This document shows positions 44,259-55,699 of a stretch of 64,000 bases of DNA, piece after piece (position 1 is the first letter of the stretch; the number at the start of each line of letters is the position of its first letter). A program made the position numbers and the translations under genes. The notes beneath the pieces are model-generated. The model was not told the origin of the DNA and did not search any database. It saw only the letters and a program-made list of their open reading frames with translations. Source of the stretch: Camellia lanceoleosa (lineage: Eukaryota; Streptophyta; Magnoliopsida; Ericales; Theaceae); NCBI GenBank assembly GCA_025200525.1, contig CM045762.1, positions 88,168,717-88,232,716 on the forward strand. Reading direction: 5' to 3'.

Positions 44259-47200
44259 AGGCCTTGCTTCTCCTTTGAAGTGGTTGAACAAATCAGACTT
44301 ATACATTTGACATATGATATATACAACTTTCTCTCTCTATATTTCCCTCTCTCTCTTCATTTGTGTGTGTTAGAGGGCCTAAAAGGGTGTTTTGTTCTTA
44401 GTTTTGCACTAAGTCACCTAGCATTACACCATACTTGGGTTATTGAGGTGTTGAGAGGTTGATCTTAGAGTTTTGAGTTGGTTTTGATCAGAAGAAAGGG
44501 GTTGAACTTGCTGTTATTCAAGTGTTCTTCAAGGGTGAGTTAGTTACTTTATATTCCCCATTATTGCACTATCTTTTAACCCACTTTGCATGCTGTTTTG
44601 ATCTTTGTGTATAACTAATAAAAACTCTGATTTTTCATGCTTAAGATGTTTTATCAAGGTCTCATTTGTGTTTGGGGTCGACCTCCCCCTCTTATGCCTT
44701 GTTTGGCCCTTTTGTGCTTTCTTTGGTTGAGCTTTGAATTCTTTTGTGCATTGGCCTTCTCACCACTGAAATCTAGAGAATTTTTAGTGTTAAAGAAGAG
44801 GTTTTGAGGTGTTGCATAGGGGAGGGACACCCCTCTCCCTTTGTGTCTCATTTGTTCATGTTTTTGACTCATAAGGGTAGCATGCATGCCTAGTTGTTCT
44901 TAGCTTCATTTCAGAGGTTTTTGGGTGTTATTTAGTCATATTATATCTCTGCCTTTGGTCGGATTTATGATTCATGACATGCATCACATACTTGCTTAGT
45001 AATCCCCTTTGTTGTCCCAACATGTGCCATGCATTTAGGCCATCAGGCTTGCATACTCTAGCTTGACCTCATGAAGCTTTTAGTTATGTTTTTCCATACT
45101 TAAGGTCTATTTGGTATTGATTTGGTCATATTTTCCATGTTTGGTATAGCCTCTTTGCATTTTGGCTTGTGAGCCTTGAGTGTGTGAGTCATTAGCATGC
45201 TTTGGTTGGGTTGTTTCAATGATTTGGAGTCATTTCCCATGCTATTTCAGTCTATAATCCATGCTTGTATGCTTGCATTCATCATCCTTTCCATGCTTTG
45301 GAGAGGTGTCCTTTTGTACCTTAAAATGAGTCATTGTGCATGCCTCTTGGTTTGAGTCCCTTAGCTGCCATATCAGTGAGTTTTAGGGCTCCTTTTTGCA
45401 TGCTAAAACTCTGTTTTTCATCACATAATCCATGCCATTTTTGGTTGTGTTGGTTGTAGTAGAATGCCCCCTTTGTGGCCTAAAATCCCCCTTTGTTTTG
45501 CATCCATTTCTTAGCATGTTTTGACCACGTTCCATTCATGCTTTAGTCTTGTTTTGGAGTGCCTTAGGACTATTTTAAGCCATTATGGTCCTTTGGGGTT
45601 TGGTTGACATAGCTATGGTTTGGACTCCTTTGTTGGCTTCAAGTTTTGGTCATTATTGCATGCCTTACTTGCATAACATGGTTGATTTGGCATCATCCTC
45701 TATGCATTTTCAGAGTTTAACATGTTGGTCTAATGTCCATGTTTATCATCTTTTGAGTGTTCTTGAAAGTTACCTTTTGTGCCTTGGCTTTAGGCCCATT
45801 GGTGTGCATGTTTGCATGAGCATTTGTCCATCATTTGCATCATCTTTGGCCCTTTGTTTATGGCAAGGCTGAGGTCTACCCTTTGCGGTTTAAGTCCACC
45901 ATTACATGTTTTGACATGTTGCATTACTTTGGTTTCATGCTTGCATTGTCTCATCTTTGCATGTTTGCATGTTGTTTAGCTAGTTGCATTCCATATCCTA
46001 GCTTGCATGATAGGTTGCATTGCATTGTATCTTGCATGTTTGGCACATTGCACTTGGCATGTTTGTTACCTTAGCCTCATGTTGCATACTTGAGTCACAT
46101 TGCATACTTGCATTACATTTTGCTTGGTTTGGGGTGTCAAACCAAGCATGAGAAATGAGGGCCGTTCATACTCAAAGTGACGTAACGCACCTCAATCCTC
46201 GGTCGCCGATGTCCTTGATCTCAACATGATAGGGCGTGTAGCACTCATGAGTTTTGTTGCATGCATTTACATTGATTTGCAAGCTTGGTGCCTTTGGCCA
46301 TCATGCATCAAAATCGTGATTGGTGGCGAGGACCGAGGCCATACCCCTTGATCCATAGCATGATAGGGGTGTGGCCATGCATACATTGCTTTGAAAATTC
46401 CATACCATGCCTTTGTCGTCTCTCTGCTGCTATAAACAGGGGTTACGCAAAAGAAATGGCCACCGACCACTTTTAGTGCCGGCCCGACCATCGGTGTCGG
46501 CCGGTGTTGATTTGGTGATCGGCCTACCCTCACTGCTAGTGGACTTGAACTATGGCGGTGGCATTCCACAACATTCGAGGTGATTGAAGGATTACGTAAA
46601 CTTTCATAAATTTGAGGAGCAAGGCGATTAAGCAGAAACAGTGGCATGGTACCGGGTTTTCGGACGAGGCGAATCGAGCATACATCATCCACGCATTCCG
46701 AGGCAAAGCTGCGGCGGTCTCTTTAGTTTCATATTTAGGCTGTTTTTGTAATTAATTTGTTAATTAATTAGAAGTTTTGTAATATTTAATTAGCTAGAGT
46801 AGTTAGTTATTTATTGGTGTATAATTTATTAGGACCCTCCGAGCGAGGGCAATTGTGTAATAAGTGTGTGTGAGTGTGTGTATGTCTTCCAACCCCCACT
46901 TCTTTCTCCCTTTCATTTACCTACTTTCAATGGTTAGTATTAGGGCATATTTAAATTAGCATACCTTATGCTATGCATGCGTGCATTCATTCATCTGTAT
47001 TGCATGCACCGGGCTCGGCACATCATACTAACTGCATGGTATTTCAATTCCAAGTTGAATACATGTTATCTGTTGCATTTTATATGCCATGTTTAGAATA
47101 TCCGAGCCTATCTAGGTTGCATTTTTGCATATATTGCATTAAGCATTTCAGCATAGTTAGGATTCACGCATGTTCACTAACTAATTTCTATTTTGGCTTG

Positions 47201-47924
47201 GAGTACTCGGTAAGTTTTTATGCTTTAGCATCCTTGCATGCTTGTGAGTGTTGCCATGATAGCATGCTTTACCATGAGGCTATGTGCTTATGTGATATAA
47301 CTACCTGAATGCCTGTGGGTGGAGGTTGGATTGCTTGAGTTGGAACAACTCGTTGAAATCCGTGTTTTAGCCTACTTGCGAGTAGCAAATTTCAAACTGT
47401 CTTTCAAATGAGCAGATATGCAATGCTTTGTTCCAAATTAGGCGATCTAGTCTATACTTTTGTGTTGTGCGCATCACATAGTAAGGTTAGCTAATTAACC
47501 GGAATAAGAATGTATAATGTTTTCAAAACTAGATATCATGATTAGTAGAGGCCGATCTTTGATCGAGCGAGTGGGGGTGCCCATAGCTGACCTTCCCTAA
47601 TCGTACCCAAGTTCTGGTAGAGGCAACTTTGGTGATAGCGAACCGTGGCCTTAGGCAAGCGAGTCAAGGTTTCCTAAATTCCCCAAAATAAAATATTTAG
47701 GTGGCGACTCTATATCGCAAAAGCAGGTCCATGTTTGGCATTTCTTTCTAAAAATCTGTTTTTCAAAACGATTTGCCTAATTTGGACTCTTTGATGATTC
47801 GTCGATCTTGCATTGCACTCTGCGAGATTAGATACAAGACCGTGACATTAAGTCCTGAATTGTAGTGAGCCCCAAATAAACAAAATGGGGGATTTCCCTC
47901 CTGAGACGTTCGGGCACGTCTACA

Positions 47925-48368
47925 GTGGGTCTGTCTGCTCTTTGGCAACATCATCCCCGGACAACTGCAAGTCAAAGAAAATCTCGAACCCCAGCAACCG
48001 CCGCCTCTCTGCATTTAGCCATGGCTCTAGGAAGCCGCAGGACAGGAAGTCTTCCCCCTCCCGGACAAAGTGTCCGTTCAGGGTACCCTGGATAGGTCGG
48101 TGCATCAACTCATAATGCTTCCCAGCCTGCTTGGCTCTAGCTCTTCTGGCCATCTCTTTGCCTTTCCTTACCCAGTCCTTTTTGGTAGGCAGATAACCTA
48201 AACCAAAGGTATGCAGGTTATGCGGCACCGCCGATCGTAATGCCCTTAAGCCACTTTTCCCTAGTCCCATTAGGGGATGTCTTTGGAGCTTGTTCATGAG
48301 GTACCTGAGCACTGCGACATATAACCCCTCATCAACAGCTAAGATATTCTGAACAACCCGAGCCTTGG
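47925..48368 (-). pseudogene. Protease-RT linker, element E (proximal part)
   Basis: Minus-strand frame with GLYVAVLRYLMNKLQRHPLMG, GLGYLPTKKDWVRKGKEM and AGKHYELMHRPIQGTLNGHF, homologous to 6840-7280 in element B. It lies directly after protease and contains no recognised catalytic motif. Together with 43210-43642 it forms one linker once solo LTR F is removed. Confidence 0.7.
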
Positions 48369-48998
48369 CTAGGGTGAATCCTGACAGGAACATATCTTCT
48401 GCGCTATGCTCAATATCCAGAACTGGTGTAGAAACCTCAGGCGGTGGATGGATTGAAGAATTCCCAAAGACAATACCCCCTTCTTGTGGGGGTACTTCCT
48501 CATTTGATGTAGGGTGGAAGAGATCACCTTCACCTGGTGTAGCCGCGGCCGCCCTAGGAGTAGATTAAAGGTTGTGGGAACGTCTAAGACATGAAAGTCA
48601 ATATCTTGTTGTCCCATACCAACCTAAGTCCGAATCTTCACGGTCCCCATCACCTTTCTGCTGGTATTGTCGTAGGCCCTTATCACCTGGGCAGTTGGCA
48701 CAAAATCTGTGGGCTTTAACCTGATTACATACGTCATCCTCGACGGGCACACATTGATAGCAGATCCTGTGTCAACAAGAACTACTGGTATCCATTTTTC
48801 TCTACACTCAACAGAGATGTAGAGAGGTTTGTTATGGTTTGTGCCCTCAGGCGGCAGCTCCTTGTCAGTGAAGGTCAACATTAGGGAAGCTCCTCCCAGA
48901 AAAACCAACCCTATCAACTGTTCAGGTGGGGTGTCGATTGAAAGTTTGGCCTTGTCCATTACAAAAAGGACAGCCTGCATGTGAACTCTTGAGGCCAT
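48369..48998 (-). pseudogene. Aspartic protease, element E
   Basis: MASRVHMQAVLFVMDKAKLS, then PVVLVDTGSAINVC with the DTG active site, then (after a stop at about 48620) DFHVLDVPTTFNLLLGRPRL with the LLGR block. It is closely related to 7300-7852 in element B. The enzyme would process the Gag-Pol polyprotein. The single stop between the two halves is the only clear break. Confidence 0.87.
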
Positions 48999-49084
48999 GA
49001 GCAGTCCCCAAATGGAGATGTTTGCTTAAATTTTCTTCAATTGTTTCAATCTGACCTCCTCTTCAGCGGCTTATCTTTCTACCT

Positions 49085-50161
49085 CTATGTCTTCTTGTCC
49101 TTTCCGGACACCTTTGGTTGATCCAGGTGTGGGGGTTTGAAATACCGCCCACTCCTAGTCATGTGGTCAACCTTGCCAACAAACCAGGTATCATTGGGCT
49201 GATTGTCCCCCCAATCTTCATCAGTGTGGGCAAGACACAAGTCATCATCTTCCCACCACATGCCATCGGCAACCGACAGACACCTATCCAGCTCTGTTAC
49301 AACTATTCTTGTGCCCACAGCACTTCCCGTTCCTGTGCTTGTAGCCCGTTCCGTTCTTGTGCACACAACACGTTCTGTTCTTGTGCACACAGCACGTTCT
49401 GTCCGCGAGAACTTGCCTTCGCCCTCTCAGAATCTTTGATCCTTTCCGCTCAGCGCCCGATGCGACTTTGCATTGATATCTTCCATACCCAAATTCTTAA
49501 CACCGGTGCTCTCTGGCGGTGCATCTTGATTCCCGGCCCTTCCGGCCACTATTGACATCACAGCTCCTGGTTGCCTCTGCTCTGGCTGAGGTGCCTCAAC
49601 AATATCTGGCTCGTCATTGAGCCACCCAGTAGCTTCTACTGACCCTTCTAGATCAAACCAGTTGACAGTCACGTTCCCCGGATCCTGTTCATCGAAGAAT
49701 TGCAGACTCACGATATCCTCCTCCAGTTTTGCAAGGTCATCCAGCCCTTGATTAGGTCCATTCTCTCGAACCACACAGATCTCTGCCCCCACTAGCAATT
49801 CCATATTTGGCCTAGCCTGGCCTGCTGATGTAATGTAACCCCTTGGGTCGTACATGATGCTCGCAGACCCCTCAAGCTCTGTATCATCATTCCCATCTAC
49901 CTCCACAGTCCACCCAATTTTATCTTCGATAGTCGCCACCACCGTTTCAGGTTGGGTTTGGGAGATGTCCAACATGCACAAGTCAGTGCTGTCAGGAATG
50001 AACACCTCAGGCTTGGGTAGGTGGGAAAGGGTGATATATATGCTAGGGTTGTATGACACAACCCCAGTTTGGATCAGATTGATGTGTTTGGAAGGTGGAG
50101 CTTGGTTATGTGGTGGGAGAGGGTTGGTTGTAACATTTGGTTTTTCTGGGGGTGCGATCAC
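49085..50161 (-). pseudogene. Gag-protease spacer, element E
   Basis: An open stretch of 245 codons (49427-50161) beginning MIAPPEKPNVTTNPLPPHN, then PKPEVFIPDSTDLCMLDISQ, a DDLAKLEEDI acidic segment and VNWFDLEGSVEATGWLND. A second frame (49085-49390) contains a four-fold repeat of eight residues (CTRTERA-type) and WWEDDDLCLAHTDEDWGD. No catalytic motif. The segment is conserved among elements B, D and E, so it probably belongs to the polyprotein. The frame is broken near 49420. Confidence 0.7.
49306..49401 (-). repeat. 24-bp minisatellite, four units, in the spacer ORF
   Basis: Four head-to-tail units of exactly 24 bases starting at 49306, 49330, 49354 and 49378. The last two differ at one base. 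Because 24 is a multiple of three the repeat preserves the frame and adds eight residues per unit. It is absent from the matching region of element B (about 8080-8200). Confidence 0.85.
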
Positions 50162-51503
50162 CCTATTGTCAACGAGATCCTAAATCTCGTGACGTAATCT
50201 GAAGCACTGGTCAGTGTCGTGACCATGTTGTTGGTGAAACGCATAGTATTTCGCCGGGTTATGGGAGGGATGAAGTTTTTCTAGCAAGGGCCGCGACTCC
50301 AGGGGCTTCAAGTGCCCTTTCCTAATCAAAACCCGTAGAGCTTTGGATAGAAACATATATAGCAGGGTAAAGGTTCTCTAGCCTCAGGGTGGAAACTTGG
50401 TTCTTTGTGAGCTACTTCCAGACACACCGGTGAATGGTGTAGCTGTAAGGGTTCTTAGGGTGGTGGTGGTGACCATGCCCACATCTGAAGTTCTAGCAGT
50501 TGCAGCACTACTTGTGCTTGCATTCGTACTGCGGTTGAATGCCTTCATAGGTAGGCCTCTCTCATGATCAATGAGGCCCTGTTTCATGGCGTTCTCAATT
50601 TGCACCCCTATCTCATGTAGATCTGCAAAGGTGGGGAGGGGGAGGACGATCATCTTCTGCATGAGCTTGGGCTGGAGGTTGTGCACAACTATCCGTATTT
50701 GGTCCTTGTCGATCGGCCTAATGGTCATCATCGAGGCCTTAGCCCTCTTATGGGTCACAAAATCGGAAAAGCTCTCCTTCAGCTCTTGCCTAGTTGTCTC
50801 AAGATCATGAGTTGTGACCTCGATCTGCGTATTGTAGGAGTATTGAGCTACAAAGGCCTCAGCCATCTCCTCCCAATTCCTCTTAACAGAGTCCTCCAGT
50901 TTTGCATACCAAATAGCCGCTACACCCGACAAGGTCCGGCCAAACAAGGAAAGCTTCTACAATCTGGAGAGGCCCATTGACCTTAGTATATCCGAGAACA
51001 GTCGCAAATGCACCATAGGATCCCCAGACTTGTCGAAACGGCCTATGTGCGGCATTTTAAACCGGTCCGGCAGAGTCACGGCCGAGTCGGTGTACCCATC
51101 CTCTATATCCGGAATGGATTTCACGCCTTGAGACTTCTTGAACAACTTTTCTAGCTTGCTCACTTTTAGCTCTGTAGGATCCACCTTGAACTCAAACAGT
51201 GTGTCCACTATATTGGTCGGCGCTTTGGATAGCTGGGGTAGGATTAGGGACGGGCCTGTCAACGTCCAGTATTTTCTCAGTGGGTGCGGTCTCCACGAGT
51301 ATTGGAACTCTTGGTGGGGAAGCGGTGGGTCGGCAGATGCCCGACTTGTTGTGGTTCTTCTTGTTCTTTGAAGTCTAGCAATCAGCTTGTTGGGTCATAA
51401 CCTCAGCTTGGCGTGCAGCAAACTCTGCTTGGCAGGCAACATCCTGCTGCATAGCTTGCATACTCTCTTGGAGCTAACGCATCATTTCTTCCATAGATGC
51501 CAT
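50162..51503 (-). pseudogene. Gag, element E
   Basis: Start at the ATG at 51503: MASMEEMMR, stop, then QESMQAMQQDVACQAEF, a coiled-coil-like N-terminus. The capsid-type region follows: FEFKVDPTELKVSKLEKLFK, FKMPHIGRFDKSGDPMVHLR, an amber stop at 50954-50956 (CAG in element B), then KLSLFGRTLSGVAAIWYAKL. YYAFHQQHGHDTDQCFRLRH near 50200-50240 is the zinc knuckle with tyrosine where cysteine is expected. Gag would form the particle shell and bind element RNA. Only a few substitutions separate it from an open frame. Confidence 0.88.
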
Positions 51504-52425
51504 AGGGTGTAGGTCTATCTGAACAACCGGTATATCTGTCCTGTGAAAGCGAGACCTCGGCCATTTTCTTGGTAAGATGGACCACTGATCTAGCAACCCC
51601 TGTACCGATACACTGCGCCTTACTGACCTTCGTCTAGTAACCGGGGGTAAAGAAAGGAACACTGCTTGTCTGTCTATCATATCTGCGGATCGATGAAGTC
51701 TTCGACCTCTAACCCAGAGTGCTCGAGAAATATCTGCCTGGTCGGATGCAATTGTGCTAAATTACCTTGCAAAAAGATAAATAAAGCATAATAAGGAAAT
51801 GATAAGCAGAAAAACAGACAGCATAACGGCTTAAATAAAGACAACACACAGTTGGCATTTGTAAGCTGAATACACTATTCTCAAACTCTGATTACTGTCC
51901 CCAAATCACTACACGGATCGATACCCTCGGTGAAAGCTGATTCCTCAAATCTTGATGCTGCGGGCTGATGCCACGGACTTGCAAAGCGATACATGCATGC
52001 ATTCCTATAGAAGCACACTCTAAAAGCACAAAATCAAGCAAGTAAGAGCCAAAACACCCGTATGGAGGGGTAGGGTTTCCCTGTCATATATTGTCAGGAG
52101 CAAGGGTTTCACTACGCACGCAGCGGTTTCAAACAACCTACAATCAGGTGAGCAACCTGTCCTAGCTTGGAATGGTCACTATGGATTCCGATATGCACTA
52201 GGTCGAATGGTCAAAAAGGTGCCGGTAAAATCAAGGTTTGTGTTCCGTCATGGCGAGCATAAGCAGTCGACCTTATGGCACGATTCTCCAGCGAGCCTCC
52301 GCAAACCGTTCGGGAATAACATCTGACAAACACGGTGTCCTAAGCGCACCAATGCCAATGCAATGCAAAAAACACATAAGTGTAGTCAAAACAAGATATC
52401 ATGAGTTTGAGTCAAGTTCTCTAAA
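51504..52425 (-). other. Untranslated leader of element E
   Basis: No protein-like frame. It is homologous in blocks to 10152-11143 (B) and 19693-20480 (D), including GTGAGTTTAT/AACACGGTGT and the GAGCCAAAACACCC(C/G)TATG block (52047 on, plus strand). It probably holds RNA signals of the element. Confidence 0.6.
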
Positions 52426-52443
52426 TCCCCAACAGAGTCGCCA
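52426..52443 (-). other. Primer binding site, element E
   Basis: Minus strand TGGCGACTCTGTTGGGGA, starting 5 bases after the LTR ends at 52449. TGG is the complement of the tRNA CCA end. The TGGCGACTC form is the one I associate with Tat/Ogre-type elements (tRNA-Arg primer), although the tRNA assignment was not checked. Confidence 0.75.
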
Positions 52444-54980
52444 AAAACTGTAGACGTGCCCGAATGTCCCGGCTCCGCGCGCGAGGGCGCGAAATCGTTT
52501 TGTTCTTTAGCTACTATAGTTCGGACTCAATGTCACGGTTTTGAATCTAATCTTGCAAAGTGCAATGCAAGATTGATAAATCACCAAGAGTCCAAATCCG
52601 GCAAATCGTTTTGAAAAACTGATTTTAATAAAGAAGTGCCAAACATGAATTGCTTTGTCGATCTGAGTCGCCACCTAAATATTTTATTTTTGGGGGAATT
52701 TAGGAAATCCTGGCTCGTCCCTAAGGCCACGTGTCCGTCATCACCAAAGTTGCCTTGGCTTGAGAACTTGGGTACGAGAGGGGAATGTCATGCAATGAGC
52801 ACCATTTCGCCGATCAAATCGGCCTTTACTAACATGATATTTTGTTTTTGAAAACACATGTGTTCTTATTCCGGTTATTAATCTATCATTACTACGTGAT
52901 GCACACGGCATACAAGTATAGACTAAATCACCTAAGTTGGAACAAAAGATCTCATGTTTGTTTGTTTGAAAATGGTTTGAAGGTGCTACTCGCAAGTAGG
53001 CTAAGAAGTAGATTTTGGCACCCTCAAGTGGGCTTAGAAAACAAGATTTTGCCACTTTGCAAAGTGGGCTTAAAACTCGCATTTCGATGAATTGTTCCAA
53101 TTCAAGCAATCCAACCTTCATCCACCGGCATTCATGCAGTTGAACACTTAAACAGTTAGCCTCATGGCAAGCATGCTAAACATGGCAACACTTACACGCA
53201 TGCAAGATGCTAAAACATAAACACTTCAGTGTACTCCGAGCCAAAGAAAGAAACTGATTAGAAATCATACATGAATCCTAACTATGCTAGATGCCTAATG
53301 CAACACATGCAAAATGCAACTAAAAATAGACTTGGCTATTCTACGATGGCATATGAAATGCATCTTGATAACATGCTGTTGGACACGTATTCAAGTAAAT
53401 ATATAGAAATACAATGCGGTTTGTATGATCTTGAGCCGGTGCATGCAAGCAGAAGATAGATGAATACAAACATGCAAGCATAAGGATGCTAATCAAAATA
53501 TGACCTACAACTAACCATAAATAGCGGTTAAGTAAAAGGGAGAAAAGGCGTGGGGTTGGAAGACATTCACACACTCACGCACACTTATTACAAAATTGTG
53601 CCCTCTCGACGGAGGGTCCGAATAAAAGCTAAGCTACATCTAAGCTAAGCAACTAATCTAATAATCTAATTAGACTAATTATTACATAATATGAAAATTA
53701 GCTATGCTAAGCTAATTAAGAATTTACAATGATGAATTAAACTAGCTAACACGTCAACTAATTAATTACAAATTAATTAACTATACAAAGCAGTTAAAAC
53801 GGCCTCGAGAAGAGGGGCACATGCATGCTTGATCGGCTTCGCTCGGAAATCTGTTACCATGCCTTATGTTGCCTCTATTTCCACACTTCTACACCTCTAA
53901 AAATTATGCCAACTTCTGTGATGCTTCTGACCTACCTCATGGACATGATGAGAGGCCATCGGCCAAGAGGGGTGGCCATCAGCCAATGGATAATGGTCAT
54001 CGACCAATTTTGAGGCTATCGGCCAATTGTTGATAGCCGATCGGCACACTGTATAGCCGATCGACCACTGCTTCTTGTAAACTCTCCTTTTTGTTGCAAT
54101 AGAGCACAAACAGAGGCATGACAATGTATTTGCAAGAAAATGTGTGTGCAACTACACCCCTTATCATGTCTAAGGCTCAAAGGTGTGTAGTACTCGACTC
54201 TCGAACCATCAATCACGCATTTCGATGCATGATGGCCAAAGAGGTTGAGTTGCGCAATTCCATGTGAATGAAATGCACAAAAACACATAAATGCCTTCAA
54301 CTCTATCATGCTGGATCAAGAGTGTCGGCGACCGAGAATTGAGGCACGTTTCATCACTTCAAGTATGAAACATCCCTCGTTTCTTGTGTTTGGCTTAACA
54401 TAAATGCCTTAAACTCTATCATGCTTGACCCTCTCCTATTTGGGACCTTAAAACACCATTTCCACCATTGAAATTCCTCTGAGTTTTAGTGGTGAGAAGG
54501 CCAAAACAAGGTGATCCCAATAGCTTAAAAAGATAGCACAAGAACAAGGCCAAACAAGGCCTAAGAGGAGGTAGACCACCCCCAACACAAAAGTAACCTT
54601 AAACAAACATTATAAACATGCAAAATTAGAAATTTTTTCAGTAGAAAGTTAAGCTTAAATCAGCATGCAAATAGGTCCAAAAGCTTAAACCAAAACAAGG
54701 GTTTAAAGGCTAGTTGACTCACCCTTAAAGAACACCTTCAAAACCACAACTCCAGTAGCTTTTTCTGAGCTGAAACCAATCCAAAAACACTAACACCAGC
54801 TCCTAAGTACCTCAGCAACAAAAGGATGGTGTTCTAGTAGGTGCTTTAGTACAAAAGTGTGAAGAAATTATACTTTTGAGCACAAATGAGCACAAATATA
54901 GAGAGAGAGGTAAAATATATAGAGATTTATAACTTGTATCTCCACTTTTCAGAACCTCTGGAAAGGGGGAGGGGTCTCCC

Positions 54981-54990
54981 TTCTTATAGA
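54981..54990 (-). promoter_or_regulatory. TATA box of LTR E
   Basis: Minus strand TCTATAAGAA, just downstream of the AGCTT dyad and followed by a GGGAG-rich leader. Confidence 0.6.
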
Positions 54991-54999
54991 AAATCAAAT

Positions 55000-55024
55000 C
55001 TCAAGCTTGTTAAGCAAGCTTGAG
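55000..55024. promoter_or_regulatory. AGCTT dyad in LTR E promoter
   Basis: CTCAAGCTTG and CAAGCTTGAG, two perfect 10-base arms around a 5-base loop, between the palindrome and the TATA box. It corresponds to the units that are four-fold in LTR F. Confidence 0.65.
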
Positions 55025-55037
55025 TCTTGATTCCATC

Positions 55038-55059
55038 CCTCCATACACGTGTATGGAGG
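55038..55059. promoter_or_regulatory. 22-bp perfect palindrome with G-box core, LTR E
   Basis: The 20-base palindrome of LTR F extended by one C/G pair, 393 bases from the LTR start and 48 bases upstream of the TATA box. Confidence 0.65.
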
Positions 55060-55699
55060 ATGAGATCTGTGCTCACCAACTGTCACAGCTGGCACAAAAA
55101 ATATCTGTAAAAGCAGGTGGAAAGGTCTCGGCCAGCAAATATGGCCGATCGACCAAAAAGAGTGCCGATCGGCCACCACCTATGGCTGATGGCAAGAAAA
55201 CAAGGCTGATGGCACAAGGCCTTGGCTGATGGGTTGTAGGGCTGGCCAACAAGCCACCCTCTTCCCTCAGAAGCAAAACCACAAGTCCTTGGTCCACAAC
55301 CAAGCACAAAACATACAAGTTGAGAGATCCTAAGGCAAGGCGCGTGGCCGAGACCTTCGGGAACTCAAAATGAACACGAGCATGGATGATCATCGAGTGT
55401 TCAAATGATGACGTCCAAGTCTTGAGGATAGTCAAAATTGGGGTGTCTACAGCAATGATTATTGATTATCTGTACTTGAGAGAATATACCATTATCATTC
55501 TAACAGCAATATATATATATATATATTTTTTTGCTGCTACTTTTATTGGTCATGTGAAACACTTGTAATTATAAAAAGCTCTTTTACACAATCATGATTT
55601 GAGTAATTCTAATTGGAGGCCTGGATCGAAGATGATGTCTTAAGTGGGTTAGCAAGAAAATAGAATTATTTGGCTCTTGCAAGTTTTGGTTCTATCTAC

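Larger units (their letters stand above)
43643..47924 (+). mobile_element. Solo LTR F of the TGTAGACACCCC family
   Basis: A 4,282-bp LTR from TGTAGACACCCC to GGGCACGTCTACA, flanked by the perfect duplication GTGGG (43638-43642 and 47925-47929). Element E pol continues on both sides in the opposite orientation. Proximal GGCCGA tract 43861-43960, palindrome 44041-44060, four AGCTT dyads 44091-44231, TATA box 44249-44258, distal GGCCGA tract 46456-46526. Between about 45000 and 46130 it is rich in TTGCATG-type words. Non-coding. Confidence 0.94.
42181..55451 (-). mobile_element. Ogre/Tat-like Ty3-gypsy element E (5' LTR to RT)
   Basis: Minus strand, from high to low: 5' LTR (55451-52449, 3,003 bp), primer binding site, leader, gag, spacer, protease, linker and reverse transcriptase. 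The element breaks off within pol at 42181, so RNase H, integrase and the 3' LTR are missing. Solo LTR F splits the linker. It sits inside the CACTA transposon. It is younger in appearance than B and D, with gag, spacer and protease nearly open, but an amber codon in gag and frame breaks in RT show it is dead. Confidence 0.9.
52449..55451 (-). repeat. 5' LTR of element E
   Basis: 3,003 bp from TGTAGACACCCC (at 55451) to GGGCACGTCTACA (at 52449), the same ends as solo LTR F. Proximal GGCCGA tract 55127-55256, palindrome 55038-55059, single AGCTT dyad 55000-55024, TATA box 54981-54990, distal GGCCGA tract 53953-54069. Non-coding. This is the best-preserved LTR still attached to an element. Confidence 0.93.

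Noticed and set aside
44654..47308. Several open frames of 70-110 codons in LTR F, Cys/His-rich on the plus strand
   Set aside because: They arise from TGCATG and TTGC repeats in non-coding LTR sequence and are not conserved in related LTRs.
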